Source: Adineta steineri (lineage: Eukaryota > Rotifera > Eurotatoria > Adinetida > Adinetidae). From it: a DNA stretch of 64,000 bases. The notes under the pieces were generated by a model. It did no database searches, was not told where the DNA came from, and saw only the letters and a list, made by a program, of their open reading frames with translations. The DNA lies in contig CAJNOI010000021.1 in NCBI GenBank assembly GCA_905250115.1, forward strand, positions 503,895-567,894. Reading direction: 5' to 3'. The translations under genes were made by a program, and so were the position numbers. This document shows, piece after piece, positions 1-10,445 of this stretch; the first letter of the stretch is position 1, and every line of letters begins with the position of its first letter.

Positions 1-59
1 CATTATCATAGAAAAGTTTTCTTTTCATATATATACAAATAATATTTTATTTTATTTAG

Positions 60-195
60 CTTGAAAGTACCAGATAAAGAACCTTCACCTCCTGTTCCAC
101 AAGTAGCTAACGAGGAATCGTCAGCATCTCTCCTCGAAACTAAACAATCTGAAACATCACCATCTGTTACAAACGTTCAGGAAACGACATTGTAA
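60..195 (+). CDS. 3'-terminal exon of an unidentified gene (partial)
   Basis: After a TTTATTTAG acceptor an open frame runs to a TAA stop at 193-195; the first base completes a codon split by the intron. The 44 encoded residues are rich in Ser, Thr, Glu and Pro and look like a disordered C-terminal tail ending in Glu-Thr-Thr-Leu. An AATAAA lies about 60 bases downstream. The rest of the gene is outside the window, so no function can be given. Confidence 0.55.
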
Positions 196-884
196 CTCTA
201 AAATTAAACAAACTATAGTTCATTATAAATGTAAACTGTAGATTATCTATGAATAGAAAAATAAAAGAATTTATTAAGTACGTTTGTAAATAATTACAAA
301 GATAGAAATAAAATAGTATTATTAATCAAACCTATAACAAACTGTATGTATCAGCATATGCAATCAAATGCATTCTTATCCTCAAATAGTTCAAATACCT
401 TTTTGTAGTTTGTACAATCTAATATAATTATTACTAATCTCACGGTCTTGAATTTAAATAATTTATTAAAACTAGTAAAGACTTTTGGAATTTTATAAGC
501 ATATATATATATGCCTTATTCAATTGAATACACATCTTAGAACTTGTTTATTCTTTTAATAAACTAATTAATTAATTTTGTATGATAGAAGAACGATCAC
601 GATTGACTCATACGAAAAAGATTATTCTTATATCACTTTATTCAACAAAACATAGATGCTTACGTGAATATATTAAATTATCAACTTATGATAGATGATT
701 GGGAAAATCAAGTGTACAGTAATGATATTCATTATTTTCGTAAAATATTCTCAAAAACCAATGACATTGTTAATAATATATCGCACTTTTTGTTACACAT
801 AAACTTTCAGTTCAAAGATATATTTTTTAGATCGCGTTTTTATTTTTAATACTGGGTACATATGATTTTATTGTACATAATATT
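196..884. other. Intergenic, AT-rich
   Basis: Apart from the probable 3' UTR and poly(A) signal of the gene ending at 195, nothing recognisable is seen. A 61-codon open frame at 664-849 has no initiation context or family resemblance and is probably chance. Confidence 0.5.
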
Positions 885-1153
885 ATACCAGACTTTTTGG
901 TTACATTGGTTAGTATGGCTCTTTTAATACGTGTTATACGACAAAAATAACGTCTTAATCAACAAATTCAATGGCGTAAAAATCGAAAAATGACAATACA
1001 ATTGGTGTTTTATCACAAAATCTTCTATCGCTTGCTCATTTATGTGGTTTACTAGAAGAATATGGTGATCAAGTAGAGTTATATCTATATTTTTCTGGTT
1101 ATTTTTTTAATACCATTTGTCTTTTTTCATATATATCGTTGATATTGATTTAA
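885..1153 (+). pseudogene. Relic of a bdelloid-type 7TM (rhodopsin-like) receptor
   Basis: The translation resembles the third-intracellular-loop to TM6-TM7 part of the intact receptor at 39370-40341. A basic loop with a Gln-x-Gln-Trp-Arg-Lys-x-Arg-Lys-Met-Thr-Ile-Gln-Leu motif is readable. It carries an in-frame TAA within the basic segment and then shifts frame before a readable TM7-like stretch ending in TAA at 1151-1153. Only the 3' third of a receptor is left. This is a decayed paralogue, not an active gene. Confidence 0.6.
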
Positions 1154-1527
1154 AATAAAAATATAAAAATGCACTGAAATATACGTTTAAATTTTTCTAT
1201 TTATCTTTTTCTTCTTTCTGTTTTTATTTTGATAGTGAGTCGAAGAGACAATGATGATTAGTATCAGTTTCCAATACAATATTGTAAATCAAAATATAGA
1301 AAGTAAAATCTATTGTATATAAGTCAGTGCAAATTTAATTCTATCAGTAAAATTTCAATAAAGTAATATTCATGAATAGAACAAATAGAAATTGTATTTA
1401 TATTTAAATTTCATGATAACAAGCATATAACACAAAGAACTTTAATATGTTCAGAAAAAAAAGAAATTAATAAACATGTGGATATTTTAACAGCTTGTGA
1501 ATGTCTTGATATTGTATTATTAGATTA
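1154..1527. other. Intergenic
   Basis: AT-rich sequence between the receptor relic and the 3' end of the minus-strand hydrolase. No feature recognised. Confidence 0.5.
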
Positions 1528-2403
1528 TTATTCATAGCATGAATCTAACAGTCTTTTTATACTTTGAGTAAACATTTCAGGTTTTTGCATAAATGAAAAA
1601 TGACTTGTGGTTGGTAAAATCAATTCTCCTGATTGTTTTATCCAAGTAGTCATTGTATCTGGTTGATCTCGATAAATAGCTTCTTCATGATCAGCATCAA
1701 CGATCCAAACTGGTATGTTGTTAGTTATTTTGGCAAAATCTTTTTGATTCCAATTTGGTAGAGTTGCCCACATTGTCATTAAACAACTATTTAAATACGT
1801 ATAGTTCTTCTGTGGATTAATTAAGTTATACTCGCATTGTGATCTAGTAAGAAATCCAGTGAAAACAGGCGATGCAGATATATCTTTTACTCCAGAAGGA
1901 ATATAATTTGCAGCAAATGCAAACACTGAAAGTTGTCTGTTTGGATACTTCATTGCTACATTAAGAATATTAATTGCTCCATCACTCCAACCAACCATAT
2001 GTGCTTTTTGTATTCCAAGATAATTTAATAATCCAACAATATCAGATGCCATGAGATCATATGTAATACCAGCAGATGACACTGTACTTCGTCCGTGTCC
2101 TCTTGAGTCCATAACAATACATCGGTATTTTGACATAAGTGCTTTAATTTGTAAACCCCAATAAGCACTATGACCAAAGCCACCGTGACTAAAAAGAACA
2201 GGAGGAGCATCTTTCGGGCCATATATAGCGTACCATATAGTAACACCATTAATTTTAACAGTTGAACCTTGAAGAGGTTCTGGCAAGCTTGGAGTTTCAG
2301 GTAATCGCATCCATGGATATATTGAATCTAATACAGGAGAACATTGATTTGGTTTAGCAATACATGGCAAAATACACAAAAATAAGATATATATTATATG
2401 CAT
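1528..2403 (-). CDS. Secreted alpha/beta-fold hydrolase
   Basis: A 291-residue intronless protein. I start it at the ATG at 2403 because a classic signal peptide follows directly (Met-His-Ile-Ile-Tyr-Ile-Leu-Phe-Leu-Cys); an upstream in-frame ATG at 2511 adds 36 residues that would bury the signal. The hydrolase fold is clear: oxyanion motif His-Gly-Gly at 73-75, Asp-Ser-Arg-Gly-His-Gly strand/turn near 99-104, nucleophile elbow Gly-Trp-Ser140-Asp-Gly, probable acid Asp236 and His268. It most resembles microbial haloperoxidase/esterase-type hydrolases. Substrate cannot be told; secretion suggests extracellular or luminal esterase action. Lack of introns and microbe-like sequence fit horizontal acquisition, which is inference. 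Confidence 0.85.
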   Translation of the reverse strand: MHIIYILFLCILPCIAKPNQCSPVLDSIYPWMRLPETPSLPEPLQGSTVKINGVTIWYAIYGPKDAPPVLFSHGGFGHSAYWGLQIKALMSKYRCIVMDSRGHGRSTVSSAGITYDLMASDIVGLLNYLGIQKAHMVGWSDGAINILNVAMKYPNRQLSVFAFAANYIPSGVKDISASPVFTGFLTRSQCEYNLINPQKNYTYLNSCLMTMWATLPNWNQKDFAKITNNIPVWIVDADHEEAIYRDQPDTMTTWIKQSGELILPTTSHFSFMQKPEMFTQSIKRLLDSCYE

Positions 2404-5400
2404 TGGATATATTTTTGATGATTTTATTTGAAGTATTTTGCTTATAATATTGTTGTTGAATGAAGCACAAGCTAGAAGACAATTGACTGTGTCGACGAAT
2501 GAATAACACAACGATCAGTGCACTCTTATATATCTAACCAAAAATATGACACATGTCTTCATTCACAGCTGTAATAAAAATGCATTCTTTTGTTTTTCAG
2601 ATTAAATTTTAAATCATACGATAAAATAATGTGATCAAATGATGAGATTAAATCATATGATCAAATAGACCGATCGAATCATATGATCAAACGATACGAT
2701 CAGATCATATGACCTATATGTGAATGATTACCGATATTTTTCTTTATTCTATACTTGCACCGAATAACATTCTTGTATTGTCAAATAAATGAAATTATTA
2801 TTTGATATATTCTTTTCGTTTTATATTGAATATAAAGTCTGCGGGGACTCTGTTCTAAAGAGTCATATATATTTAAGCACGCGCAAGATAATAAACTTTC
2901 AGAACTGAACGAGATCTATATATCTTCAATATTGTTAACCATGTGGACAATATGAGTCAAATACAGTAGCAAGTTCAAAGATATGCGGGGTTAGATGGAT
3001 AGAAAAAATTTACATGACGCAAGCAACATGTGTAATATTCTCATCACATTAAGTAGAATCGTGAGAAATTATCAATAAATGCCGTTGTCCGATGTTTTCA
3101 ATAACATGTGACTATTGACTGCTCTCTTTTCATTTCTTTTTTCAAATCACATTCGAAATAATACTAGCATCAGAATTGACTATCGTCTATATTCTGTTTT
3201 GCCGTCAATAATTCGAACTAATAAGTGAGAAAAAAATGTTTTTTTTGGTGCAATTATGAACAGATGCACTTTCCAATCTGTTACTTACATTCTCATTTCA
3301 CACTCATTCGTATATCTGTTTCTTTATCATACATATATGTATGACGAAAAATTTAAATAATATTAGATCAAAGCAGATTATGAATATTTACAGATAGCTA
3401 ATTGCTGAGAAATGTTCACTCTCATTGATTAGTTTTTCGTTTATTTTCATTAATTTAATTGTAACAAATAAAAATTTGAAGTAAAATATTCAGTTATTAA
3501 ATTAAAAAGAACAAGTATGTCAAGTGTTGTTAAATATTTTCATTATCTAACTCATGTGAATTATGATCAATAACATTACCAACAAGATGAATACAATCAG
3601 ATGCATATTTCAATAATTCTTGCATACGTATTTATATTAATTTCTTCTAATTTTGAAAAAAATTTTTTTTATCGTGATTCAATAATGGTTTTAATACAAA
3701 TAATTTGAACTAATACATGTCAATGAATCAAAAACTCAATGAGCATATTTAGATGAAGATGATTTATTCTTTCGATGAAATCACATCTCATACAATCTTT
3801 ATAATACATATCTGGTCCTAGAAGATGTGTTTGTCAAAAGATTTAAGTATCCACTGTAGCGATACGTAAAATACTATTTAATCATGAAGTTTTAATGTAT
3901 ATAAAACAACAATATATTGTTATCATTTAATTTATGATATCTATTTGTTATTCAATATAGAGCATTATTATGATAAAGTTTATTAAAATGATCATCGGAT
4001 ATCTAACTTGTTTCTAGCTGATGATAATATTTGACGTCATGAACATCATATGATGTGTAATATGTATAACGTTATTTTTGCATGACTTCTAAATTTGTCC
4101 ATTGAATAAAATAATAGATAAGAATTAGAAAATACAGAAAAATCATGTTAGTTAAACGAAAATATCCTATGTTTTATTCGTAACTGATAATATCAAGAAA
4201 AAGTGAAAGAAAAAAACAAATATCGTCGTAAGGGTATAGAGTAGGGATGTACAACACTCGATCACACTCACATAAGCGTGACCTGTACACTCGTAGTATA
4301 GATATACATAGGATACGAGAAAGAATGAAAGTATACTTCTTTTTCTCGCATACATAAAGCTTATATCATTATGATATCTATGAATTTTAATTAAATTTAA
4401 TAATGCGTATGAAATATTATCTATATTTTCTAAGATCCACTGTTTTGTGCATCTATAAAGTTTTAGAATAATAGAGACGCAATGCACATCTTATTTTGAT
4501 TTTATTTCCTCTCTTGTTTACACGGTGACCACGTTTTTTTTTCGTTATTTTTATTACTTTTCGCTTCGTATTTACGAAGCACATTAATATCAGAAAGTAT
4601 CTATCACACCTGGTATGTTAAGTTAATGAAACGTAGATTTATTTTGTAAATAATAGACACATACGTCATGAAAAGACAATTTACAAGGAGAATATCGTGT
4701 CGCATCATTGATCTCGCACGTTTACATTATAGTCACTCATTTCAAATATAAAAATACATTCATTTCTTTATTAATACTTTGTCATTATTAACGTACGCTC
4801 TATAAATAGTTTTTAAACTTCCTTAGAATAAGTAAAACAAGTTTGTATTTCAAGTTATAATAAAATAAGATTCATTCGAGATGAATGCTACAAAATTGGA
4901 AATTAAGTTACTACTAGTAATGATATTACTTTATTTACATGATTGAGAATGTACACCTATTAGTAAGGTTTTTATATTACAAAAATAGAAATAAAGATAG
5001 AATAAGCATAGACTTTCTTTTTGATATCAATGAATAGACGCATATTTGATATTTATATTTATGTATGGTCAAAAGAGTGACAGTTTTTAATTTGATTTTA
5101 TTCAGTCTAGTTACTTAAATATTTAGTTTCAATTTACCCTATGACCCTAGAAGATTAGTTTAAGAACAATATACTTTTAATTCGATTTCTTTATTAGAAA
5201 AAAAATATTTTCTAAAGTTCGATCATACGAGTTCGAAATGTTGACTTTAGATTCATATTTCCTAAGATCTACAAGTTTTGATTAAACTTGACAAAATACT
5301 GTTATTCTAAGAAAATATTTTTCTCCTGACGATTAAACTAAAACTAAAGAATATTCATTCTATGCTCATTATTTTGTAAGTTAATTTCTAATGAAACTAT

Positions 5401-5546
5401 GTTTTACATCACATAATTTATTGCTCATCTAGGATATCGTTATTTTCTTATGACTCTTTATAAAAATCGGAAAATCTTTGTAGTGGTAGTTTAGTTATTC
5501 TCAATATGTTATAAAAATTACTGTGTCTATTCATATTCTAGGACTT
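2404..5546. other. Long intergenic region
   Basis: Very AT-rich. It holds a short palindromic repeat cluster (2611-2712, listed separately). A 106-codon minus frame at 4167-4487 is dominated by Phe/Ile/Tyr from AT bias and is not supported. Scattered short open stretches around 3540-3800 on the minus strand could be decayed coding sequence but match nothing I know. Confidence 0.45.
2611..2712. repeat. Degenerate tandem repeat built on the palindrome ATCATATGAT
   Basis: About four imperfect units of 20-25 bp, each containing AATCATAYGAT followed by CAAA or an A-rich spacer. The core ATCATATGAT is its own reverse complement and is present exactly at least twice. It lies roughly 100-200 bp upstream of the hydrolase 5' end. 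Confidence 0.5.
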
Positions 5547-7058
5547 ATGAATAACAATAATATTGATCTAAAAACATTGTCTCAGACTAAAGAGGATACT
5601 CTTACTGTGACTGATGAACCATCTTCGTCTCCAAAACCAATATCAGATGTTCATGATTCATGCTCAACTACCAAAGCAACTGAATGCAAGCTTAAACGGA
5701 AGCTAGATTTAGTTATTCTTCCATTGACCACGCTTCTCTACTTAGCTTCTTTTCTTGATCGAGGTAATATGGGTAATGCAAGATTACAAGGTTTAGAAAG
5801 TGACTTGATGGGTAACTCTGATACAAAATTTTCCATTGCACTTACTTGTTTTTATATTTCATACATTGCCTTTAATGTACCTGGCAATATTATGGCTAAA
5901 GTACTCCAGCCTCCTACCGCATTGGCTATTGCTGCACTCATCTGGGGTACTGCATCTACTTTGCAAGCAGCAACGTTTAATTTTCCCGAACTCATCGTAT
6001 GTCGTCTCTTTGTTGGTATTGGTGAGGCGGGCTTTGGTCCAACTGTACCTTTCTACTATTCTATTTGGTACAAGCGCGAAGAGATTGCTATACGCAATGC
6101 ATTTTTTATTGGTTGTGGTGCATTGGCTGGTGCATTTGGTGGACTAATTGCTTATGGAGTTTCATTTGCGAAAGGTACTAGTATCGGTGCCACTTGGCGA
6201 ATTCTATTTCTTATCGAAGGTCTTCCAACAATCGTACTTGCGGTGCTCATTTTTCTATTGTTGCCAAATAGACCTGAAACTAGTAAATATCTTACTGAAG
6301 AAGAACGTACATTGGCAGTTACACGTCTAGCTACTAGTCAATCAGGCGGTGCTCATACAAAGAACTTTCAATGGTCAGGTTTTCGACGTGCTATTACAGA
6401 TTATAAGATCTATGTGTGTGCTGTCATCTACTTAGGTATTAACTTAAGTCTTGCTTCTCTCTCTGGTTTCTTACCAACTATTATTTCATCTCTTGGCTAT
6501 AGCAATGCTCAAGCGCAGCTCTACAGTGTACCGCCATATGCTTGTGCTGCTGTTTTCATGATTCTTATGTCATTCTTCTCAGATCGAACTGGCTGTCGTG
6601 GTTTGTTCGTTGCGAGTGCGATGATGGTCTCATGTACAGGATGGATTATTCTCTTGACTGTAGTTAACAATCAACATGCACGTTATTTTTCAACATTTCT
6701 CACAACTATGGGTAGTTTTGCTGCAATTCCACTTACGCTTAGTTGGGTCTCTAATAATTGTGCTAACGAATCTCAGCGTGTCGTGGAATTAGGCATGCTT
6801 AATGGTATTGGACAAACATTTTCCATACTTGCTGCCTTCATTTTTCCTACAACCGATCAACCATATTGGTATAAAGGCTTTGGATTAAATTTGGCTTTCA
6901 ACGCTCTTTCTGCGTTGCTCGCTATTATTCTCTATTTGATTCTACGCTTCGAAAATGCTCGACGTGATAGAAAAGAAGGTGGTCGTTCTTCCGACTTGAC
7001 AGATGTAGATGTCTACACGTACAATGATTTAGCTCCCGGTTTTCGCTACGTAGCATAG
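5547..7058 (+). CDS. MFS transporter, fungal ACS (allantoate/nicotinate permease-like) family
   Basis: A 503-residue intronless protein starting at the ATG at 5547 (a longer frame begins only at GTG). After a Ser/Thr-rich cytosolic N-terminus of about 55 residues, twelve hydrophobic segments follow with a central loop near residue 240-270. The signature Leu-Asp-Arg-Gly-Asn-x-Gly-Asn-Ala-x-x-x-Gly-Leu in the TM1-TM2 loop, the Gly-Glu-Ala-Gly-Phe-Gly-Pro segment and the Leu-Leu-Pro-Asn-Arg-Pro-Glu loop are hallmarks of the fungal Dal5/Tna1/Liz1 anion:cation symporter group. It should import a small organic anion or vitamin across the plasma membrane; substrate unknown. Animal SLC17 relatives are much more distant, so transfer from a fungus is likely (inference). 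Confidence 0.9.
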   Translation: MNNNNIDLKTLSQTKEDTLTVTDEPSSSPKPISDVHDSCSTTKATECKLKRKLDLVILPLTTLLYLASFLDRGNMGNARLQGLESDLMGNSDTKFSIALTCFYISYIAFNVPGNIMAKVLQPPTALAIAALIWGTASTLQAATFNFPELIVCRLFVGIGEAGFGPTVPFYYSIWYKREEIAIRNAFFIGCGALAGAFGGLIAYGVSFAKGTSIGATWRILFLIEGLPTIVLAVLIFLLLPNRPETSKYLTEEERTLAVTRLATSQSGGAHTKNFQWSGFRRAITDYKIYVCAVIYLGINLSLASLSGFLPTIISSLGYSNAQAQLYSVPPYACAAVFMILMSFFSDRTGCRGLFVASAMMVSCTGWIILLTVVNNQHARYFSTFLTTMGSFAAIPLTLSWVSNNCANESQRVVELGMLNGIGQTFSILAAFIFPTTDQPYWYKGFGLNLAFNALSALLAIILYLILRFENARRDRKEGGRSSDLTDVDVYTYNDLAPGFRYVA

Positions 7059-7290
7059 AATGGAGCTTTTCATATACTTATGTACAAATCAAAACAATCT
7101 ATCTTCTATTTTTACTGTTTTTTTCTAATGCTTATCTTTTCACTTTATTATAAATATTATTACATCTCTTTTGAAGTTCATTGTAACTTTTCTTTCTCTT
7201 TTTCTACAAATCATGTATTCTCTTTCCTAGTCATGTACTAATAAATGAATCATTTGATATCATCTCTTTTACTATGACTATCGATTGTAT

Positions 7291-7348
7291 GGTTGTGAGG
7301 ATGTGAGTGTAAATACAAGTGAAATATAACATCCACGCTCACGCCCAG
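7291..7348. repeat. Hairpin repeat with telomere-like arms
   Basis: A left arm GGTTGTGAGGATGTGAGTGT is followed after about 18 bases by a C-rich right arm ACATCCACGCTCACGCCCAG, largely complementary to it. It is one member of a family repeated through the window. Confidence 0.5.
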
Positions 7349-8600
7349 TTTAGTTTCATTGAGTTATGCAAAATAATAGTTAAAAAAACAAAGTATTTTA
7401 CAAAAGAACCATAATATAAACTTTAGGGAATGTATTTTAAGAAATAGATATCTAAGAAGTGAAAGAAGCTACAATACTATACAATGCAAAGAGTGTTAAC
7501 TACATAAATATGTCTTAGCAAAGTTACACTTTTCATGTATTTCTTTATCGAAGGTATTCTAAATGATTTCAAATATGTTAAATCTATATTTGTCTTGAAA
7601 AACAACTATCGAGTGTTTAATATAAATTCATTTGAAGCTTTTCTCTATTTATATATTTTGAGTTTTTTATTATTTCATACTCAATTCTCCTAAATACATC
7701 AATAATAACTGTTCTTTTGTTTTTTCTCGTCAGGTGCAAAATGAAGAATAAAGAATGTTTGTTTATAATTCAATCATGTTATTATACATGCGTTGCGTTT
7801 ATATTTACAAGATGTAATCGTGAAATAAAGTATCATAATAAGATAGAGAGAAAAACAGATGATGAAGTCGTATCTCGATCGTTTATTTTTCTTATAGAAA
7901 TACAAAAGAAAGAGCGAATATTGAGTCATTGTGAGACAAAATCCTTGTATCTTAATGACTAAAAATAAAGATAATCATATACGATCGAAAATATATCCTT
8001 AATTACATATTTAAAAAGAATCTCATGTTAAATAATAAGTGATTATTGTAACGCTCAAGATTAAAGAAAAATCTGATAATATAAAACAAAGAAAAGAAAT
8101 AAAAATGAAATCATTCTAATATTATTCTCAATTTTAAGTTTTACTTTTAGATAATTGATATTTCTAATTTCATGAATATTAATTCAAAGAAACTTATAAA
8201 TTATACCATGCTTTTAGAAATGTAATAAAAACTCAGTCGACGTTTTTGTTTTGTTTCAAATAATGCTTGTCATACATCATTTGCTTTCAAAATCATCCAT
8301 GTATATGTCTTTTTAACCTCACAATTAGGTAATATTCATTCTTTCTTTTGTATTTCTATAGGAAAAATAAACGATAGAGATAATACTTTATCACCTCTTG
8401 CTCTCTCGATCTTATTACTACACTTTATCATACGATTATATTATATGAAGATAGACATGACGTATGTGTATGACATCACTGAATTATAAACAAATATTCT
8501 TTATTCTTCATTTTGTACCTGACCAAAACAACAAAAAAATCAGATATTATAAACGTATTCAGGATGATTGAGTATAAAATAATCAAAAGAAATCTGAGTA

Positions 8601-8608
8601 TATAAATA
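8601..8608 (+). promoter_or_regulatory. TATA box of the small secreted protein gene
   Basis: TATAAATA lies 92 bases before the ATG at 8693. The sequence that follows is compact and without another start codon, as expected for a strong TATA promoter. Confidence 0.5.
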
Positions 8609-8692
8609 GCGAAAAGTTTCGAATCGATTTATATCAAACAATCGACACTTCTTTTTCAAGATAAATATATATTTATATTCCTCATATCGACA

Positions 8693-9214
8693 ATGGCTAC
8701 TCATGGTAAACTATCATTTATATTAATATTATGCTTCTTTGGACATGTTATGTATCTATGTTCTGGTTTTGTTGTACCTTCAGAAGATTGTAGTAAAAAT
8801 ACATACACAAGTAAGTAGAATATTTAATGATATTATGACTATTTTATTTTCATATTTATTTTAAAAATAGAAGCGGAATTGGACGATTCCTGCAAAGGCA
8901 AAAACAAAGTCGGAAACGAATCATCAATATGCAAAGAGTATTGTAAGACAACACCTACAATTGATCTCTCATACTTCCCATCTCCAGTGAACAAAGTTGG
9001 AAAATATTTTCTTAATGACATAAAAGTTGCATGCGATGGTTATTGTTCCCAAGAGAACACGTGTCTATGTGTACCTGTTGGTGATATATTATATGAAGAA
9101 CCTGGGAAAATTCAAATCATAATCAATCCAGAACAAACAGTCTTTTTTTCAAGTGTTAACTTAGGTGGCAAAAATGTCAGTCTAGGTGAGGTTCTTTGTG
9201 GAGATCCTAAGTAA
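8693..9214 (+). CDS. Small secreted cysteine-containing protein (two exons)
   Basis: Exon 1 (8693-8810) encodes a start and signal peptide with the hydrophobic core Phe-Ile-Leu-Ile-Leu-Cys-Phe-Phe. A 60-bp GT...AG intron (GTAAGT donor, 8811-8870) follows, and exon 2 (8871-9214) completes a 153-residue protein. The join restores the frame and extends the open frame upstream of the codon where it otherwise has no ATG. The mature part of about 125 residues has ten cysteines, including two C-x3-C pairs (Cys-Lys-Glu-Tyr-Cys and Cys-Asp-Gly-Tyr-Cys) and a C-x-C. A TATA box and a downstream AATAAA (9253-9258) frame the unit. No family recognised; an extracellular disulfide-bonded protein is the most that can be said. 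Confidence 0.75.
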
Positions 9215-10130
9215 ATTTCATTCAATATAAGTTATTTTTTATACATTAAAAAAATAAATATTACAATCACGCTTGCTGTTTTATTCTTATACAAATATTT
9301 TTTTCTAAACGAATTTTTATTCATAATAAATTTCTGTTTTCATTCAAATACAAGATCTTTTAATTAACAAAAATATTTCATAATTAAATTCACAATATTT
9401 GCTATGTATTTAACAAAAACTGATTTTTCTCTAATTAAGATATTTGTTTTTACATATGAATAAAGAAGTTTTATGCTTCATTGAAATGGAAATGAATAAA
9501 AAAAATCTTTCTTGTGATTATATTAATATATAGAGAATATAGTTAAAACGGATAATTTCTATTTCGATAACTGAATCTACATTCAAAATCTAATTACGTC
9601 ATAAAAGAAGAATATTTTTATTGAAAAATTCTATTGTTCTTAGAATAAATAAATTTAGTGTTGATTTCTGATGAAATTATTCTATACTGAAAGAAATCGA
9701 AACATTGAAAAGTATTTTCATATGACGTTTTCTTGAAAAACAATTTTGTTATATTAAAACAAATTTATTGAGTTCGAGAAGTTTTTGGTAATGGAAAACA
9801 ATCGAAGATATTTTTCTATCAAAAGACGTTAATACAAGTGATACATGTAGTCAATCGCTTGTTTTAAAGCTTTCGAAAATCAATTAATACTATTTTTAGA
9901 GTACTTCGAAATAACATATTACTGAAAGTGATAAGAATGAAAGATTTATAAGATGCTGATTATTAAAAAGTCTTTTTGAGCTCTATAACTCTAAAAATCA
10001 AGTTAGCACGATTGATATTTTTTGAAGTCATAGACATACTTCTTTGTTACAGACATTGTTTATGATTTTAGGACAGATAAAAAGAAAAATAAGGTATAAA
10101 ATCATTCTTAGACTATTCATAGATATTGTA
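9215..10130. other. Intergenic
   Basis: AT-rich 3' flank of the secreted protein gene with its poly(A) signal. Nothing else recognised. Confidence 0.45.
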
Positions 10131-10445
10131 TTATGCATCAGTATTTGTTTCGCTTTTTATAATTGCTTTCATGGATTCTATGTTGAACTCGAAATTGTAC
10201 CAGATAGAAACAGAACCCCATGCTGAAGATCCGTAAAATGAATATTCAACTGTCCATATATTAGGATGAAGTTCTTTTCCTTTTAGGATCGTCGACTTCA
10301 TTAAAAGCACTTCAACTGCATCGTCTGTTGTATTCGAAGAATCGATCATAAATTTCTTTGAGCCAAACCAGAATTCCCATCTATTCAATCCAATTAATTT
10401 TCCTTGAATTCTATCTTTGCCAATCACAATGCTCAGCTGTGACAT
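10131..10445 (-). CDS. Hypothetical small protein (possible last exon)
   Basis: A 104-codon open frame from the first ATG (10445). Composition is balanced rather than AT-driven, with alternating hydrophobic residues suggesting a beta-rich fold (Trp-Glu-Phe-Trp-Phe-Gly, Trp-Gly-Ser-Val-Ser-Ile-Trp). A TATATTTTAG acceptor-like sequence stands immediately upstream, so this may be the terminal exon of a longer gene whose first exon I could not find. No family recognised. Confidence 0.35.
   Translation of the reverse strand: MSQLSIVIGKDRIQGKLIGLNRWEFWFGSKKFMIDSSNTTDDAVEVLLMKSTILKGKELHPNIWTVEYSFYGSSAWGSVSIWYNFEFNIESMKAIIKSETNTDA

Larger units (their letters stand above)
7059..8692. other. Intergenic region
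   Basis: Starts with the pyrimidine-rich 3' flank of the permease and an AATAAA-like signal near 7242. It contains one G/T-rich hairpin (7291-7348). An 81-codon frame at 7717-7962 starts at TTG and is not supported. Confidence 0.45.

Noticed and set aside
664..849. 61-codon open frame on the plus strand
   Set aside because: No homology, poor start context and amino-acid content explained by AT bias; it is not continuous with the receptor relic that follows.
3541..3800. Short readable stretches on the minus strand that could be a decayed exon
   Set aside because: Only about 30 residues before a stop read cleanly and nothing is recognisable; chance is likely.
4236..4300. Possible further hairpin-family member
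   Set aside because: Arms too diverged and imperfectly paired to count with the family.
4167..4487. 106-codon minus-strand frame
   Set aside because: Phe/Ile/Tyr/Leu-rich from AT-biased DNA, no domain pattern, no splice partners.
7717..7962. 81-codon plus-strand frame after an acceptor-like CGTCAG
   Set aside because: Begins at TTG, no upstream exon found, no recognisable content.
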